From Actinacidiphila fildesensis (lineage in GTDB: Bacteria; Actinomycetota; Actinomycetes; Streptomycetales; Streptomycetaceae), in NCBI RefSeq assembly GCF_042652185.1, contig NZ_JBHSIX010000005.1: a DNA stretch of 64,000 bases, one strand, 5' to 3'. Within the stretch, counting starts at the first letter, position 1. Each line of letters opens with the position of its first letter. Shown here in pieces: positions 52,269 to 61,274 of the stretch. Position numbers and translations under genes: made by a program. The notes beneath the pieces were generated by a model, which did no database searches, was not told the origin of the DNA, and saw only the letters and a list, made by a program, of their open reading frames with translations.

Positions 52269-53111
52269 TCAGCCGGCGCGCACCACTCGCAGCGGTCCCC
52301 CGCCGGTCAGCGAACCGACCGGGTCGCATTCGAGTCCCGGGTCCGACGCGAGCATCGCCTGCTGCAGTTCCTGCAACGCCGCGGACGGGTCGAGTCCCAG
52401 CTCCCTGCCGAGCACCACGCGCATGCGGTGGTAGGCCTCAAGGGCGCCGCCCCGGCGGCCGGCCCGGTACAGGGCGAGCATCAGCTGGCCCTGCAACCTC
52501 TCGTGCGTGGGGTGCTGGGCAGCCAGCCCGGCCAGTTCGCCCAGAATCTCGTGGTGCCGGCCGAGCTGCAGATCGGCCTCGATGCGCTGGCTGAGGATGC
52601 TCATCCGCGATTCCTCCAGCCGAGTCACCTCCGCCTCCAGCAACGGGCCGACCTGCACGTCCACGAGCGCCGGGCCGCGCCACAGTGCGAGCGCCTGCTG
52701 GAACAGCAGCGCTGCCCCGGAGTGGTCGCCGGACTCCAGGGCCCGGTGGCCGGCACCCGCCAGCCGCTCGTACTCCACGGAGTCCACCACACCGCCCTGG
52801 GTGTCTAGCAGGTAGCCTCCCGCCTCGGTGACCAGGACGCTCTTGGCTCCCAGCGGCAGATCGCGCTGGTCCTCACCGGCCAGTGACCTGGTGATCAGGT
52901 TCCGGATCTGCAGGATGTACGTCTGCAGGGTGGTCTGCACGCTGCGCGGCGGATTGCCGCCCCACAACTCCTCGATCAGCGAACTCACCGAGACCACCCG
53001 GTCCGGCTGCAGGGCGAGCAGGGCGAGCACCTTGCGGGGCTTGATCGCAGTCGGGACGACTGATTGTCCCGCCTGCGTCACCCGGCAGGGGCCAAGCACA
53101 CCAATGTCCAT
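52269..53111 (-). CDS. SARP-family transcriptional activator
   Basis: A 280-aa SARP: an OmpR-type winged helix at the N-terminus (VLGPCRVTQAGQSVVPTAIK, VLALLALQPDRVVSVSSLIE, TTLQTYILQIRNLI) followed by a bacterial transcriptional activation domain (ALALWRGPALVDVQVGPLLE, LMLALYRAGRRGGALEAYHR). It lacks ATPase or TPR extensions, so it is a small pathway-specific type. It probably binds the heptad repeats found before many genes here. It is co-directional with the thioesterase and second SARP genes. Confidence 0.93.
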   Translation of the reverse strand: MDIGVLGPCRVTQAGQSVVPTAIKPRKVLALLALQPDRVVSVSSLIEELWGGNPPRSVQTTLQTYILQIRNLITRSLAGEDQRDLPLGAKSVLVTEAGGYLLDTQGGVVDSVEYERLAGAGHRALESGDHSGAALLFQQALALWRGPALVDVQVGPLLEAEVTRLEESRMSILSQRIEADLQLGRHHEILGELAGLAAQHPTHERLQGQLMLALYRAGRRGGALEAYHRMRVVLGRELGLDPSAALQELQQAMLASDPGLECDPVGSLTGGGPLRVVRAG

Positions 53112-53132
53112 CTTCTCGGCTCCTCTCGAGGG

Positions 53133-53882
53133 TCAGATGGCCGGTTCCAGCGGACGCCGCTCTTCGAGCTCGGCGCGCAGCAGATCGGCCAGGTCGGCGT
53201 CCCTTACGAACAAGTGGTCCCCGGGCACCGAGCCCGTCCGGAAACCCTCGGGCGCGTAGCGGGACCAGGCATGTACCGCACCCGGCGGTACCAGCAGGTC
53301 GTCCTGGCCGGACACGGCCAGCACCGGGCACGGGAGCGGGTCTCCCGCCGCGGCCCGCAGGCCGGCGGCGAGCAGCAGATCGTCCCGCATGATCGCCATC
53401 GTGAGTTGCAGCCACTGCGGCCGGTCCAGCAGCTGGCTGGTGATGCCGCCGGACGCCCTCATCACCGAGAGCACCCGTTCGTCGGACCCTTCCGCACCCT
53501 CCAGGTCCGGCATCCCCAAGTGCGGTGCGGAGCAGGCTCCGACCGTCAGCACCTCGGGCGGACGTCCTCCCGACCTGTGGTGGTGGAGGGCGAAGGAGTA
53601 GGCGACCAGGGCGCCGAGACTGTGCCCGTAGAGGGCGTACGGTCGGTCGAGAAAGGGCCCCAGCTCGGCTTCCAGTTCGCGCGACAACTGTTCTCCATCG
53701 GTGACGCGCTCTTCACGCAATCGCGTCTCACGTCCGGGGAGCCGTACCGGGATAACGGAAATGTCAGAGCCGAAACGATTCTGCCATCGAGCGAACGACA
53801 TTGCGCCGCCACCCGCGTGGTGAAAGCAGAAAAGCCGAAGCCTGGCGGCCATTTTTGGTCTCACCGCCAGATATCCACCCAC
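53133..53882 (-). CDS. type II thioesterase
   Basis: A 249-aa alpha/beta hydrolase: RLRLFCFHHAGGGAMSFARW, the nucleophile elbow YGHSLGALVAYSF, and the catalytic His in VPGDHLFVRDADLADLLRAE. These editing enzymes clear stalled acyl groups from carrier proteins. I chose GTG 53882 because AGGAGG lies 9 bases upstream and the length then fits; GTG 53864 and ATG 53852 are alternatives. It is unusual in sitting between two SARP genes, 21 bases from the downstream one. Confidence 0.87.
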   Translation of the reverse strand: MGGYLAVRPKMAARLRLFCFHHAGGGAMSFARWQNRFGSDISVIPVRLPGRETRLREERVTDGEQLSRELEAELGPFLDRPYALYGHSLGALVAYSFALHHHRSGGRPPEVLTVGACSAPHLGMPDLEGAEGSDERVLSVMRASGGITSQLLDRPQWLQLTMAIMRDDLLLAAGLRAAAGDPLPCPVLAVSGQDDLLVPPGAVHAWSRYAPEGFRTGSVPGDHLFVRDADLADLLRAELEERRPLEPAI

Positions 53883-53990
53883 AGCCGACCGCCTCCTGGA
53901 CTTGTTCCGCCCGCATCCGGACGGATGCCGCGATCGTCCACAGGCCGCCTGGAAGGTCACTGGACGCAGGCTGGAGCAGCCGGCCGGGCC

Positions 53991-54800
53991 TCAGCCGATA
54001 CTCGCCACTCCGACCACCGCGCCGGGGTGAACCCCGTCGAGTACCGGGTCCGCGGAGAGAATCGCCCGTTGCAGGCGCTGCACCCGGGCGGAAGGCTCGA
54101 GCCCCAGCTCGTCCACGAGACCGGACCGCAGCCGGCGAAATGCCTCGAGCGCCTGCGAAGGGCGGCCGCACCGGTAGAGCGCCAGCATGAATTGTGCGTG
54201 CAGGTTCTCGTGCAGCGGGAATTCCGCGGTCAGACCGGCCAGTTCGCCGAGCAACTCATGATGCCGGCGCATGGCCAGGTCGGCGTCGAGCCGGCGCTCC
54301 AGCGCCGCGAGGCGGCTTTCCCTCAGCCGCATGACCTCGACCTCGAGCAGCGTTCCGTGCTGCAGGTCGACCAGCGCCGGCCCCCGCCACAGGTTCAGCG
54401 CATCGCTCAGCCGGCGGGAGGCCCGGGCGACGTCCCCGGCCTCGTAGGCCGCGTATCCCGCCACCGTCAGCTGGTCGAACTGCCAGGCGTCGATGGCCGC
54501 GGAGTCCATGCTCAGCTGATAGCCGCTGTGCCGGGTGGCCAGCACGTCCTTCGCTCCGGTGACCGACCCCAGCGCCGCGCTCAGTTTCCGGCGGAGCTGC
54601 AGAATGTACGTCTGCAGCGTCGTCGGAGCACTGCGCGGCAGATCGGAACCCCACAGCTCCTCCATCAACCTGGCGACAGTCACGACATGGTTGGCGTTCA
54701 GAGCGAGAACGGCCAGGATCTGCCGCGGCTTGGCGGCGCTCGGCACAATCGAAGTGCCGGCTTCGCTCGCCGTCAATGGTCCCAAGACGTTGATCTCCAT
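53991..54800 (-). CDS. SARP-family transcriptional activator
   Basis: A 269-aa SARP paralogous to the one at 52269-53111: MEINVLGPLTASEAGTSIVP, TTLQTYILQLRRKL, NLWRGPALVDLQHGTLLEVE, FMLALYRCGRPSQALEAFRR. ATG 54800 is chosen from the conserved MEINVLGPL start, with GAGAGG 9 bases away. It diverges from the RiPP precursor gene across a 284-base region, so it is well placed to control the TOMM genes as well. Confidence 0.92.
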   Translation of the reverse strand: MEINVLGPLTASEAGTSIVPSAAKPRQILAVLALNANHVVTVARLMEELWGSDLPRSAPTTLQTYILQLRRKLSAALGSVTGAKDVLATRHSGYQLSMDSAAIDAWQFDQLTVAGYAAYEAGDVARASRRLSDALNLWRGPALVDLQHGTLLEVEVMRLRESRLAALERRLDADLAMRRHHELLGELAGLTAEFPLHENLHAQFMLALYRCGRPSQALEAFRRLRSGLVDELGLEPSARVQRLQRAILSADPVLDGVHPGAVVGVASIG

Positions 54801-55084
54801 CGGTGCCGTCCTCTCCCCGTTCCACGCCGCCGTTGTGTCGTCTCGACCCGGCGATCGCTGCGCACATAGGAGCACGAGCAAAGGTTCCCATCGAGGGCAT
54901 TGACCTGAACAGTGAGATCTTCACGGGTTTCAGGGGAGGGCGGGATTCCGAGATCATGAAATCTTCACATGAGTTCCATGACCGACCCACTGTTCGCTGC
55001 CCGATTTTCAGCCGCACACTCCTCGGTGTACCGCCAGGAACGCATCAACCGGCCATGAACAGGTCACAGAACTGGAGAACGAGA

Positions 55085-55330
55085 ATGGACGCAATAGAGC
55101 AGGACTGGCGCTTCGCGGAGCTGGTGGCGCTCAGTTGGATCGAGCCGGCCTTAAGCCTCCGGTACGCACAGAACCCCTCCCAGGTACTCGCCGAGTTCGG
55201 CTTGCACGTCGCCGGCGACGTCAGCACCCCCGCCCTCCCGCCGGCACCGCAACTGGCGCTGGTGATCGAGGACTTCACGGGAGAGATGAAGGCACGCGGC
55301 TCCGTCAGTTGTTTCTGCGCCAAGGGATGA
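55085..55330 (+). CDS. TOMM (azole RiPP) precursor peptide with a TTA codon
   Basis: An 81-aa peptide. Residues 8-40 (WRFAELVALSWIEPALSLRY, then AQNPSQVLAEFGL) resemble the nitrile-hydratase-alpha-type leader of NHLP RiPP precursors. A Pro/Ala linker follows, and the C-terminus is MKARGSVSCFCAKG. Ser73, Ser75, Cys76 and Cys78 could be heterocyclised; the CFC core is very short. The ATG follows GGAGAACGAGA. Leu23 (55151-55153) is TTA, suggesting bldA control. The cyclodehydratase gene starts 36 bases later. I do not recognise this core from any named product. Confidence 0.85.
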   Translation: MDAIEQDWRFAELVALSWIEPALSLRYAQNPSQVLAEFGLHVAGDVSTPALPPAPQLALVIEDFTGEMKARGSVSCFCAKG

Positions 55331-55366
55331 TCCACTAAAACCGTGCCGGCACAGGGGGATGCTGCT

Positions 55367-57652
55367 ATGACGGAGTTCAAGGCTCATCTGCGCGCTGAGG
55401 TAATACCGGGCGAGGGGACATATCTCTTCTCCGAGCGGGACGTGAAGATGATCGACTGTCCGCAGTTGGAGCTCATGGCTCCGCTCATGGACGGCCGCCG
55501 GGGAATCAACGAGATAATCCGGGACGCCGGACGGGAACTCGCCCCGGAGCAAATCGGATACGTACTGGCCCAACTCGCCAATGCCGCACTGGTCGACTTC
55601 CGGCGTACCGCACGCACGTTGGAGAACCCGGCCAGGACGGGGCTCGCGTTCTGGGAACTGGCCGGGCTCGACGGCGCGCAGACCGCGGCCCGGCTGGCGG
55701 ACGGATCGGTTCGCATTCTCACGGTCGGCGCGGTCGACGGCAGCGCGGTAAGGGCCGCGCTGCAGGCCACCGGGGTGTCGGTCCACGCCACCTCCGCGGT
55801 GACGGGGTCCAGCTGCGGAATCCCGGGCGCCGACCTGTCCGTCGTGGTCTGCGACGACTACCTGGCCAGCGAACTGGCCGCGGTCGACGCATCGCATCGC
55901 GCGGCCGGACGGCCGTGGCTGCTGGCGAAGCCGCACGGGGCCGACATCTGGCTCGGCCCCGTGTTCCAGCCGGGTGAGGGCCCGTGCTGGAACTGCCTCG
56001 CCCACCGACTGCGCGGTCACCGGGAAGTGGAGAATCACGTCCAGCGCACGTTGGGGCGTTCCGGTCCACTGCTGATTCCGCAGGCCTCCATACCCCCGAG
56101 CCAGGGGGTGGGACTGCACATGGTGGCTCTCGAAGCGGCGAAATGGATGGCCGGGCACCGCTACCACGGGCAGCAGTCCGTACTGACCCTGGACAACTTC
56201 ACGATGACGGCCCGTCATCACGCGGTACAGCGCCGCCCGCAGTGCGCCTTCTGCGGGGATCCCTCTCTCAGTACCGAACGGATCGGACGTCCGCTGCCGT
56301 TGCGTTCGCGTTCCAAGGCGTACGCGAACGGCAGCGGCGACCGGTCCGCCTCTCCCGAGAACGTCCTGGCCCGCTACCGGACGCAGGTCAGCCCGCTGAC
56401 CGGGGTGGTGAGCCGGCTCGACCCCGACCCGGCCGCGCCACCCGGACTCCAGGTGTACCGGGCGGGCCACAACATGGCGCTGGGGACGCCGGGGCTGCGC
56501 TCCTTGCGGCACGGCTTCCGCGGTATGAGCGCCGGCAAAGGTGTGACCTCGGTGGAGGCCGAGGTCGGGGCGCTGTGCGAGGCGCTCGAGAGGTTCTCCG
56601 GTGTGTTCACCGGCGAGGAACTGCGCGTACGCGATTCGCTGCGGAACCTCGGCGAGCCGGCCATCCACCCGAACCGCTGCCAGCTCTTCGACGAGCGCCA
56701 GTACGCGGACCGGGACCGCTGGAACGCTGCGCACGGGGACTTCCAACAGGTGAACGAGGAGTTCGACGTCACCGCCGACGTGGACTGGACACCGGTCTGG
56801 TCGCTCACCGAGCAGCGGCAGCGGCTGCTGCCGACCAGCATGCTGTACTACAACACCCCCGAATCCTCCGGCGGCGGCTTCTGCTCGGCCGACTCCAACG
56901 GGTGTGCGGCCGGAAGCAGCCTGGAGGACGCCATCGTGCAGGGCTTCCTCGAACTCGTGGAGCGCGATTCGACGGCCCTGTGGTGGTACAACCGCACCCG
57001 CCATCCGGGGCTCAGTCTCAGCGCGTTCGAGGAGCCCTGGATCGCCGAGCGGCGCTCCCTGTACGCCGGCCGGAACCGCGAGCTGTGGGCCCTGGACCTG
57101 ACCGCCGACTTCGGCATCCCCGCGGTTGCGGCCCTGTCCCGGCGTACGGACAAGGAGGACGAGGACATCGTGATCGGGCTCGGCGCCCACTTCGACATGC
57201 GTGTCGCGCTGCGCCGGGCACTCACCGAGCTCGACCAGATGCTGCCCTTTGTCATGAACGCCCGACCGGACGGCGGGGGTTACGAGTGTTCGGGCAACGA
57301 CATCCTGGATTGGTGCCGTACCGCCACCGTCGCCAACCAACCGTATCTGCTGCCTGATCCGCTGGCTCCGATGTCCACCCCGGACGACTACCCGTACACC
57401 GCCCATCCGGACCTGCTCGACGACGTCATGGGAATCCAGCGTCTGGTGGAGGCCAAGGGAATGGAACTGCTCGTCCTCGATCAGACGCGGCCCGACATCG
57501 GCCTGCCGGTCGTCAAGGTCATCGTGCCGGGGCTGCGCCACTTCTGGGCCCGCTTCGCACCGGGCCGCCTGTTCGACGTTCCGGTCCTGCTCGGCCGTCG
57601 CACGACGCCGCTGGGGTACGAGAACCTCAATCCGGTTCCTCTCTTCCTCTGA
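55367..57652 (+). CDS. fused E1-like/YcaO azoline cyclodehydratase
   Basis: A 761-aa TOMM cyclodehydratase. Residues 1-80 look like a leader-binding winged helix (TYLFSERDVKMIDCPQLELM). A degenerate E1/ThiF-like domain follows with a tetra-Cys zinc site: Cys207/210 (GPCWNC) and Cys293/296 (CAFC). The YcaO half has ATP-binding motifs SAGKGVTSVEAEVGALCEAL (from Ser388) and GCAAGSSLEDAIVQGFLELV (about 512-531). The end is NPVPLFL, a variant of the C-terminal PxPxP motif. It would cyclise Cys/Ser of the adjacent precursor to azolines with ATP. The ATG 55367 follows AGGGGG. Confidence 0.93.
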   Translation: MTEFKAHLRAEVIPGEGTYLFSERDVKMIDCPQLELMAPLMDGRRGINEIIRDAGRELAPEQIGYVLAQLANAALVDFRRTARTLENPARTGLAFWELAGLDGAQTAARLADGSVRILTVGAVDGSAVRAALQATGVSVHATSAVTGSSCGIPGADLSVVVCDDYLASELAAVDASHRAAGRPWLLAKPHGADIWLGPVFQPGEGPCWNCLAHRLRGHREVENHVQRTLGRSGPLLIPQASIPPSQGVGLHMVALEAAKWMAGHRYHGQQSVLTLDNFTMTARHHAVQRRPQCAFCGDPSLSTERIGRPLPLRSRSKAYANGSGDRSASPENVLARYRTQVSPLTGVVSRLDPDPAAPPGLQVYRAGHNMALGTPGLRSLRHGFRGMSAGKGVTSVEAEVGALCEALERFSGVFTGEELRVRDSLRNLGEPAIHPNRCQLFDERQYADRDRWNAAHGDFQQVNEEFDVTADVDWTPVWSLTEQRQRLLPTSMLYYNTPESSGGGFCSADSNGCAAGSSLEDAIVQGFLELVERDSTALWWYNRTRHPGLSLSAFEEPWIAERRSLYAGRNRELWALDLTADFGIPAVAALSRRTDKEDEDIVIGLGAHFDMRVALRRALTELDQMLPFVMNARPDGGGYECSGNDILDWCRTATVANQPYLLPDPLAPMSTPDDYPYTAHPDLLDDVMGIQRLVEAKGMELLVLDQTRPDIGLPVVKVIVPGLRHFWARFAPGRLFDVPVLLGRRTTPLGYENLNPVPLFL

Positions 57653-57690
57653 CATCGCGTCCGCAACACCGCATCCGAAGGAGACCTCCT

Positions 57691-59322
57691 GTGCATTCAG
57701 AACCACGCCCGGACGTAGGCACCGACCTGCGCAGGGTCTCCTTGTGGTCGCTACGGGAGGACGTCCATCTGGAACGGGCATCCTCCGCCGGCGGGGCGGT
57801 GCTGCACAGCCGGTGGGGGGACGTGCTCCTGACCGGTCCCGATGAGCTGGTCTACGAATCGCTGCGCAGGATGAGCTTCGGGCCGGTGGACCTGGAGAAC
57901 ATCCTGCGCGCCACCCCCCGGCCGCACGGCGAGATCACCGCGAGCGACCGGGCCCGCCTGCTCACACTCCTCGACAGCGTCTCCTACCTCGTCGTCCGCT
58001 CGCTGGGCCTGGACGACACCGAACCGCAACTCCTGGACATGGTCCCGATCGCCCGCGGCGCCCGGCTGGACATCCGGGCGGTGCCGCCCGACCAGCCGAT
58101 CAGACTCTCCCGGTTCGCCGTACTGCAGACCAAGGACGAGCTGCTGGTCCTGGACTCGGCGCTGTCCCTGCACCGGGCGCAGTTCCGCCGGCCCGAGGCG
58201 GCCTGGGTGATCGGGGTGCTCGGCAAGGCGACCACTCTGAAAGCGGCAACGGCCGCGCTGCCGGTGGCGGAGGGCGTGGTGGCGGACATCATCGCCTACC
58301 TCGCCGCCGCCGGCATGGTCACGCTCGGCGAACAGGACGGGAACGGGGTGGTGGTCTTCGCCGAGGACCACGATCCCTCGCTCATCACCTGGACCCCGAA
58401 CGAACTGCTCTTCCACACCCGCACCCGGCTCGGCCGCCATGACGGCGACTTCGGGGCCACTTTCCCCTATCTCGGACAGCTGTCCCCGGAACCGGCGGTC
58501 AAGAGCGCGCCCGACGGCGTACGCATCCCGCTGTACCGGCCCGATCTCGACACGGTGCTGGCGGCGGACCCGCCGCTGACCGCGGTACTGGAGACCCGCC
58601 GGTCCACCCGCACCTATGCGGAGGAGCCGCTCAGTGATCGGCAACTGGGTGAGTTCCTCTACCGGATAGCGCGCATCCGTTCCCTCTACAGCAGCATCGG
58701 TCTGGAGCCCGCCTCCTATCCCGCCAGTAGCCGTCCTTATCCGAGTGGCGGATCGGCCTATGAGCTGGAGTGCTACATCACTCTCAGCCGCTGCGTGGGA
58801 CTGGCGGCCGGCAATTACTACTACGACCCCTACGGCCACTGTCTGGTACGGCTGGACGACCCGTCGAACTCCGCTGCCGAACTGCTCGCACAGGCGAGCG
58901 CCGCCGCGGGTATGACCACGACGCCACAGGTCCTGATCACCATCACCGCCCGCTTCCGCAGGTTGTCATGGAAGTACAGCGGTATGTGGTACGCCCTCGC
59001 GCTCAAGCATGTGGGCGTGGTCCAGCAGACGATGTGCTTGGTCGCCACGGCGATGCGGCTCGCTCCCCTGCCGCTGGGCAGCGGAGACATCGAAACGTCG
59101 GCGCAGGCCTTCGGACTGGACTGGCGCGAGGAATCCAGTATCGGCGAGCTCCTTCTCGGCCCGCTGGCACCGGACGACACCTCCGCGGAGGCAGAAAGTG
59201 CCATGGGATACCCCGTCAATGACAGTGATTGGGGCGAACGATGCGCGGCAACAGCAGGTCATGTTCAGCCTGTAGCGAGTAGTCTTCCGGCACGGCCTGG
59301 TGCTCAGCACGATGACCGCTGA
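57691..59322 (+). CDS. SagB-type FMN azoline dehydrogenase
   Basis: A 543-aa nitroreductase-fold protein of the ThcOx/SagB group. An N-terminal domain of about 290 residues precedes the FMN part, which starts at LETRRSTRTYAEEPLSDRQL (from about residue 300), with YPSGGSAYELECYITLSRC and AGNYYYDPYGHCLVRLD. It would oxidise azolines to azoles. The GTG start follows GAAGGAGACCTCCT, 38 bases after the YcaO stop, so the three TOMM genes form one operon. No dedicated protease or transporter gene lies in the cassette. Confidence 0.9.
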   Translation: MHSEPRPDVGTDLRRVSLWSLREDVHLERASSAGGAVLHSRWGDVLLTGPDELVYESLRRMSFGPVDLENILRATPRPHGEITASDRARLLTLLDSVSYLVVRSLGLDDTEPQLLDMVPIARGARLDIRAVPPDQPIRLSRFAVLQTKDELLVLDSALSLHRAQFRRPEAAWVIGVLGKATTLKAATAALPVAEGVVADIIAYLAAAGMVTLGEQDGNGVVVFAEDHDPSLITWTPNELLFHTRTRLGRHDGDFGATFPYLGQLSPEPAVKSAPDGVRIPLYRPDLDTVLAADPPLTAVLETRRSTRTYAEEPLSDRQLGEFLYRIARIRSLYSSIGLEPASYPASSRPYPSGGSAYELECYITLSRCVGLAAGNYYYDPYGHCLVRLDDPSNSAAELLAQASAAAGMTTTPQVLITITARFRRLSWKYSGMWYALALKHVGVVQQTMCLVATAMRLAPLPLGSGDIETSAQAFGLDWREESSIGELLLGPLAPDDTSAEAESAMGYPVNDSDWGERCAATAGHVQPVASSLPARPGAQHDDR

Positions 59323-59347
59323 TCCATTGCTGCAGGGGAGACAGGTA

Positions 59348-60505
59348 ATGGTCGGTGTACGGGGGCAGGTAGAACACGATTTTCCAGGGGGCGACATTCC
59401 TGTGCCCCGGCTCGGCCGGGCGATCGTGGCCTTGACCATGCTGGGGTATCTGCTGCTGGGAATCGTCAGCATGCTGGCCCGCCAGGTGCCGACTTCGGAG
59501 ATGGCATGGGGCGCCGGCATACTCGTTGCGCTATTCCTGCTGCAGAACCTCCATTCCCTCCCCAATCGGGGCGGTGACAGACCTCGTTACTGGATCTGGA
59601 CGCTGTCGATGCAGGGGCTGCTCACCTATATCCCCTTCTTGATCCTGAAGGACAGCTGGGTGGGGATGCCGGGCTACTTCGCCGGATCACTCCTGTTGTT
59701 CCTTCGTGGCAAAGTCTCCTGGCTCAGCGCGTCGGCCGTGGCGATCAGCATGTTCTTCATCGAACAGCACCTCGGGTCCGACGGGTTCAGCGCCTTCTAC
59801 TACGCGTGTGGTGTCGGCACCATCGGCCTCTCCGTCTTCGGCCTCACCCGGCTGGGAGACCTGCTGGTGGAGGTACAGGCCGCCCGCGCCGAACTCGCCC
59901 GGCTGGCGGTGGCCCGGGAGCGGGACCGGGTCGCCAGGGATCTGCACGATCTGCTCGGCTACAGCCTCTCCGCGATCACCCTCAAGGGGGAGCTCGTCTA
60001 CCGGCTGGTCAACAGCCACCCGGAACGCGCCTGTGAGGAGATCTCGACGATGCTGGCCATCTCCCGCCAGGCACTGTCCGACGTCCGCATGGTGGCGAGC
60101 AGTTACCGCGACATGTCGCTGGCCGCCGAGATAGCCGCCACCCGGGCCGTGCTGGTCTCGGCCGACATAGCCACCGTCGTGACCGTCGACTGCGGCCCGC
60201 TCGAGGACCGGGTCAACACCGTGCTCTCCACCGTGCTGCGTGAGGGGGTGTCGAATCTGCTGCGGCACAGCAAGGCGCAGAACTGCGTCATAGAAGCGAT
60301 CCTGGACAAGGGCGTGGTGCGCCTGCGGGTGGAGAACGACGGGCTCAACACCTCCCCGTCCGTCACCGCCCGGCGCGACGGCAGGGGCCTGGACAACCTC
60401 TGTACGAGACTCGGCGAGCTGGGCGGCACGCTCAACGCCGCGGCCGCCGAGGACGGCTGGTTCCGGCTGACCGCCCTGGTACCGCTGAGTGGCGCGGCGG
60501 CGTAG
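59348..60505 (+). CDS. two-component sensor histidine kinase (NarL/DesK type)
   Basis: A 385-aa membrane kinase. The N-terminal half has about five hydrophobic segments (AIVALTMLGYLLLGIVSML, AGILVALFLLQNL and others). A HisKA_3 dimerisation helix carries the phospho-acceptor His200 in RDLHDLLGYSLSA, and the ATPase domain has LREGVSNLLRHSK and DGRGLDNLCTRLG. ATG 59348 (after GGGGAG) is preferred to upstream in-frame starts that overlap the dehydrogenase gene. It faces its partner regulator gene 16 bases away. Confidence 0.9.
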   Translation: MVGVRGQVEHDFPGGDIPVPRLGRAIVALTMLGYLLLGIVSMLARQVPTSEMAWGAGILVALFLLQNLHSLPNRGGDRPRYWIWTLSMQGLLTYIPFLILKDSWVGMPGYFAGSLLLFLRGKVSWLSASAVAISMFFIEQHLGSDGFSAFYYACGVGTIGLSVFGLTRLGDLLVEVQAARAELARLAVARERDRVARDLHDLLGYSLSAITLKGELVYRLVNSHPERACEEISTMLAISRQALSDVRMVASSYRDMSLAAEIAATRAVLVSADIATVVTVDCGPLEDRVNTVLSTVLREGVSNLLRHSKAQNCVIEAILDKGVVRLRVENDGLNTSPSVTARRDGRGLDNLCTRLGELGGTLNAAAAEDGWFRLTALVPLSGAAA

Positions 60506-60521
60506 AGCTCACGCCGGGCCG

Positions 60522-61127
60522 TTACAGCCAACCGGCGTCGCGGGCGATCCTGATGGCGTCGACCTTGTTACGCGCGTTGAGCTTGGCGAGAATCGTCGTC
60601 AGATAGTTGCGGACCGTGCCGACCGACAGGAACAGCCGGGCGGCTATTTCCACCGCCTCCGCACCGTTGGCGGTGAGCCGGAGGACTTCGACCTCCCGCC
60701 GGGTGAGCGGGTTCTCGCCGGTGTCCCAGGCGGCCAGGGCCAGTTGGGAGTCGATCACCCGCTCTCCGGCGCGCACGCTGCGGATCGCCTGGGCCAGTTT
60801 GGCCGGCGGCGCGTCCTTGAGGATGAAACCGGAGACATGCGCGTCCAGGGCCCGGCGGAGGTTGCCGGGTCTGCCGAGGCTCGTGAGGATCAACGTCCGG
60901 CACGACGGCATCTGCTCATGCAGGTCCGCGGCGGCGGTCAGACCGTCGATGCCCGGCAGGTCGATGTCGATCACTGCCACATCGGGGCGTGTCCGAACGG
61001 AGGTGGGCACGATCTCGTCCCCGGACTCGACCTCCGCGATGACCTTGATGTCGACCTCGAGGTTCAGCAGGGCGACCAGCGCACCGCGGACCATGTGCAT
61101 GTCCTCCGCGAGGAGAACGTGAATCAT
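60522..61127 (-). CDS. LuxR/NarL-type response regulator
   Basis: A 201-aa regulator: receiver domain with phospho-acceptor Asp54 (AVIDIDLPGIDG) and LKDAPPAKLAQAI, then a C-terminal LuxR helix-turn-helix (NPLTRREVEVLRLTANGAEA, VGTVRNYLTTILAKLNARNK). ATG 61127 follows GGAGG; the longer frame upstream is unlikely. It is the partner of the convergent histidine kinase. Targets are unknown; the TOMM operon next door is the natural first guess. Confidence 0.92.
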   Translation of the reverse strand: MIHVLLAEDMHMVRGALVALLNLEVDIKVIAEVESGDEIVPTSVRTRPDVAVIDIDLPGIDGLTAAADLHEQMPSCRTLILTSLGRPGNLRRALDAHVSGFILKDAPPAKLAQAIRSVRAGERVIDSQLALAAWDTGENPLTRREVEVLRLTANGAEAVEIAARLFLSVGTVRNYLTTILAKLNARNKVDAIRIARDAGWL

Positions 61128-61274
61128 GCGTCGCGCCTCCCGGCTCCCAACTGCCAACTTCCGGGTCACAGGATCGCAGATTCAGCCACGTTAGGCATAC
61201 GGATGAGCAGATTACGTGAACGGCCGATACCAATGGTCGCAGGAAACGACCTCCGGCCCGGTCCTGAGCCGGTC

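Noticed and set aside
54803..55330. A 175-codon version of the RiPP precursor starting about 280 bases upstream
   Set aside because: The extra N-terminus is low-complexity and runs through the SARP promoter region. ATG 55085 has a ribosome site and yields a normal 81-aa precursor.
55151..57781. An 876-codon minus-strand frame opposite the YcaO gene
   Set aside because: It is the mirror of a real cyclodehydratase gene and has no recognisable motif. The plus-strand frame has all YcaO and zinc-site signatures.
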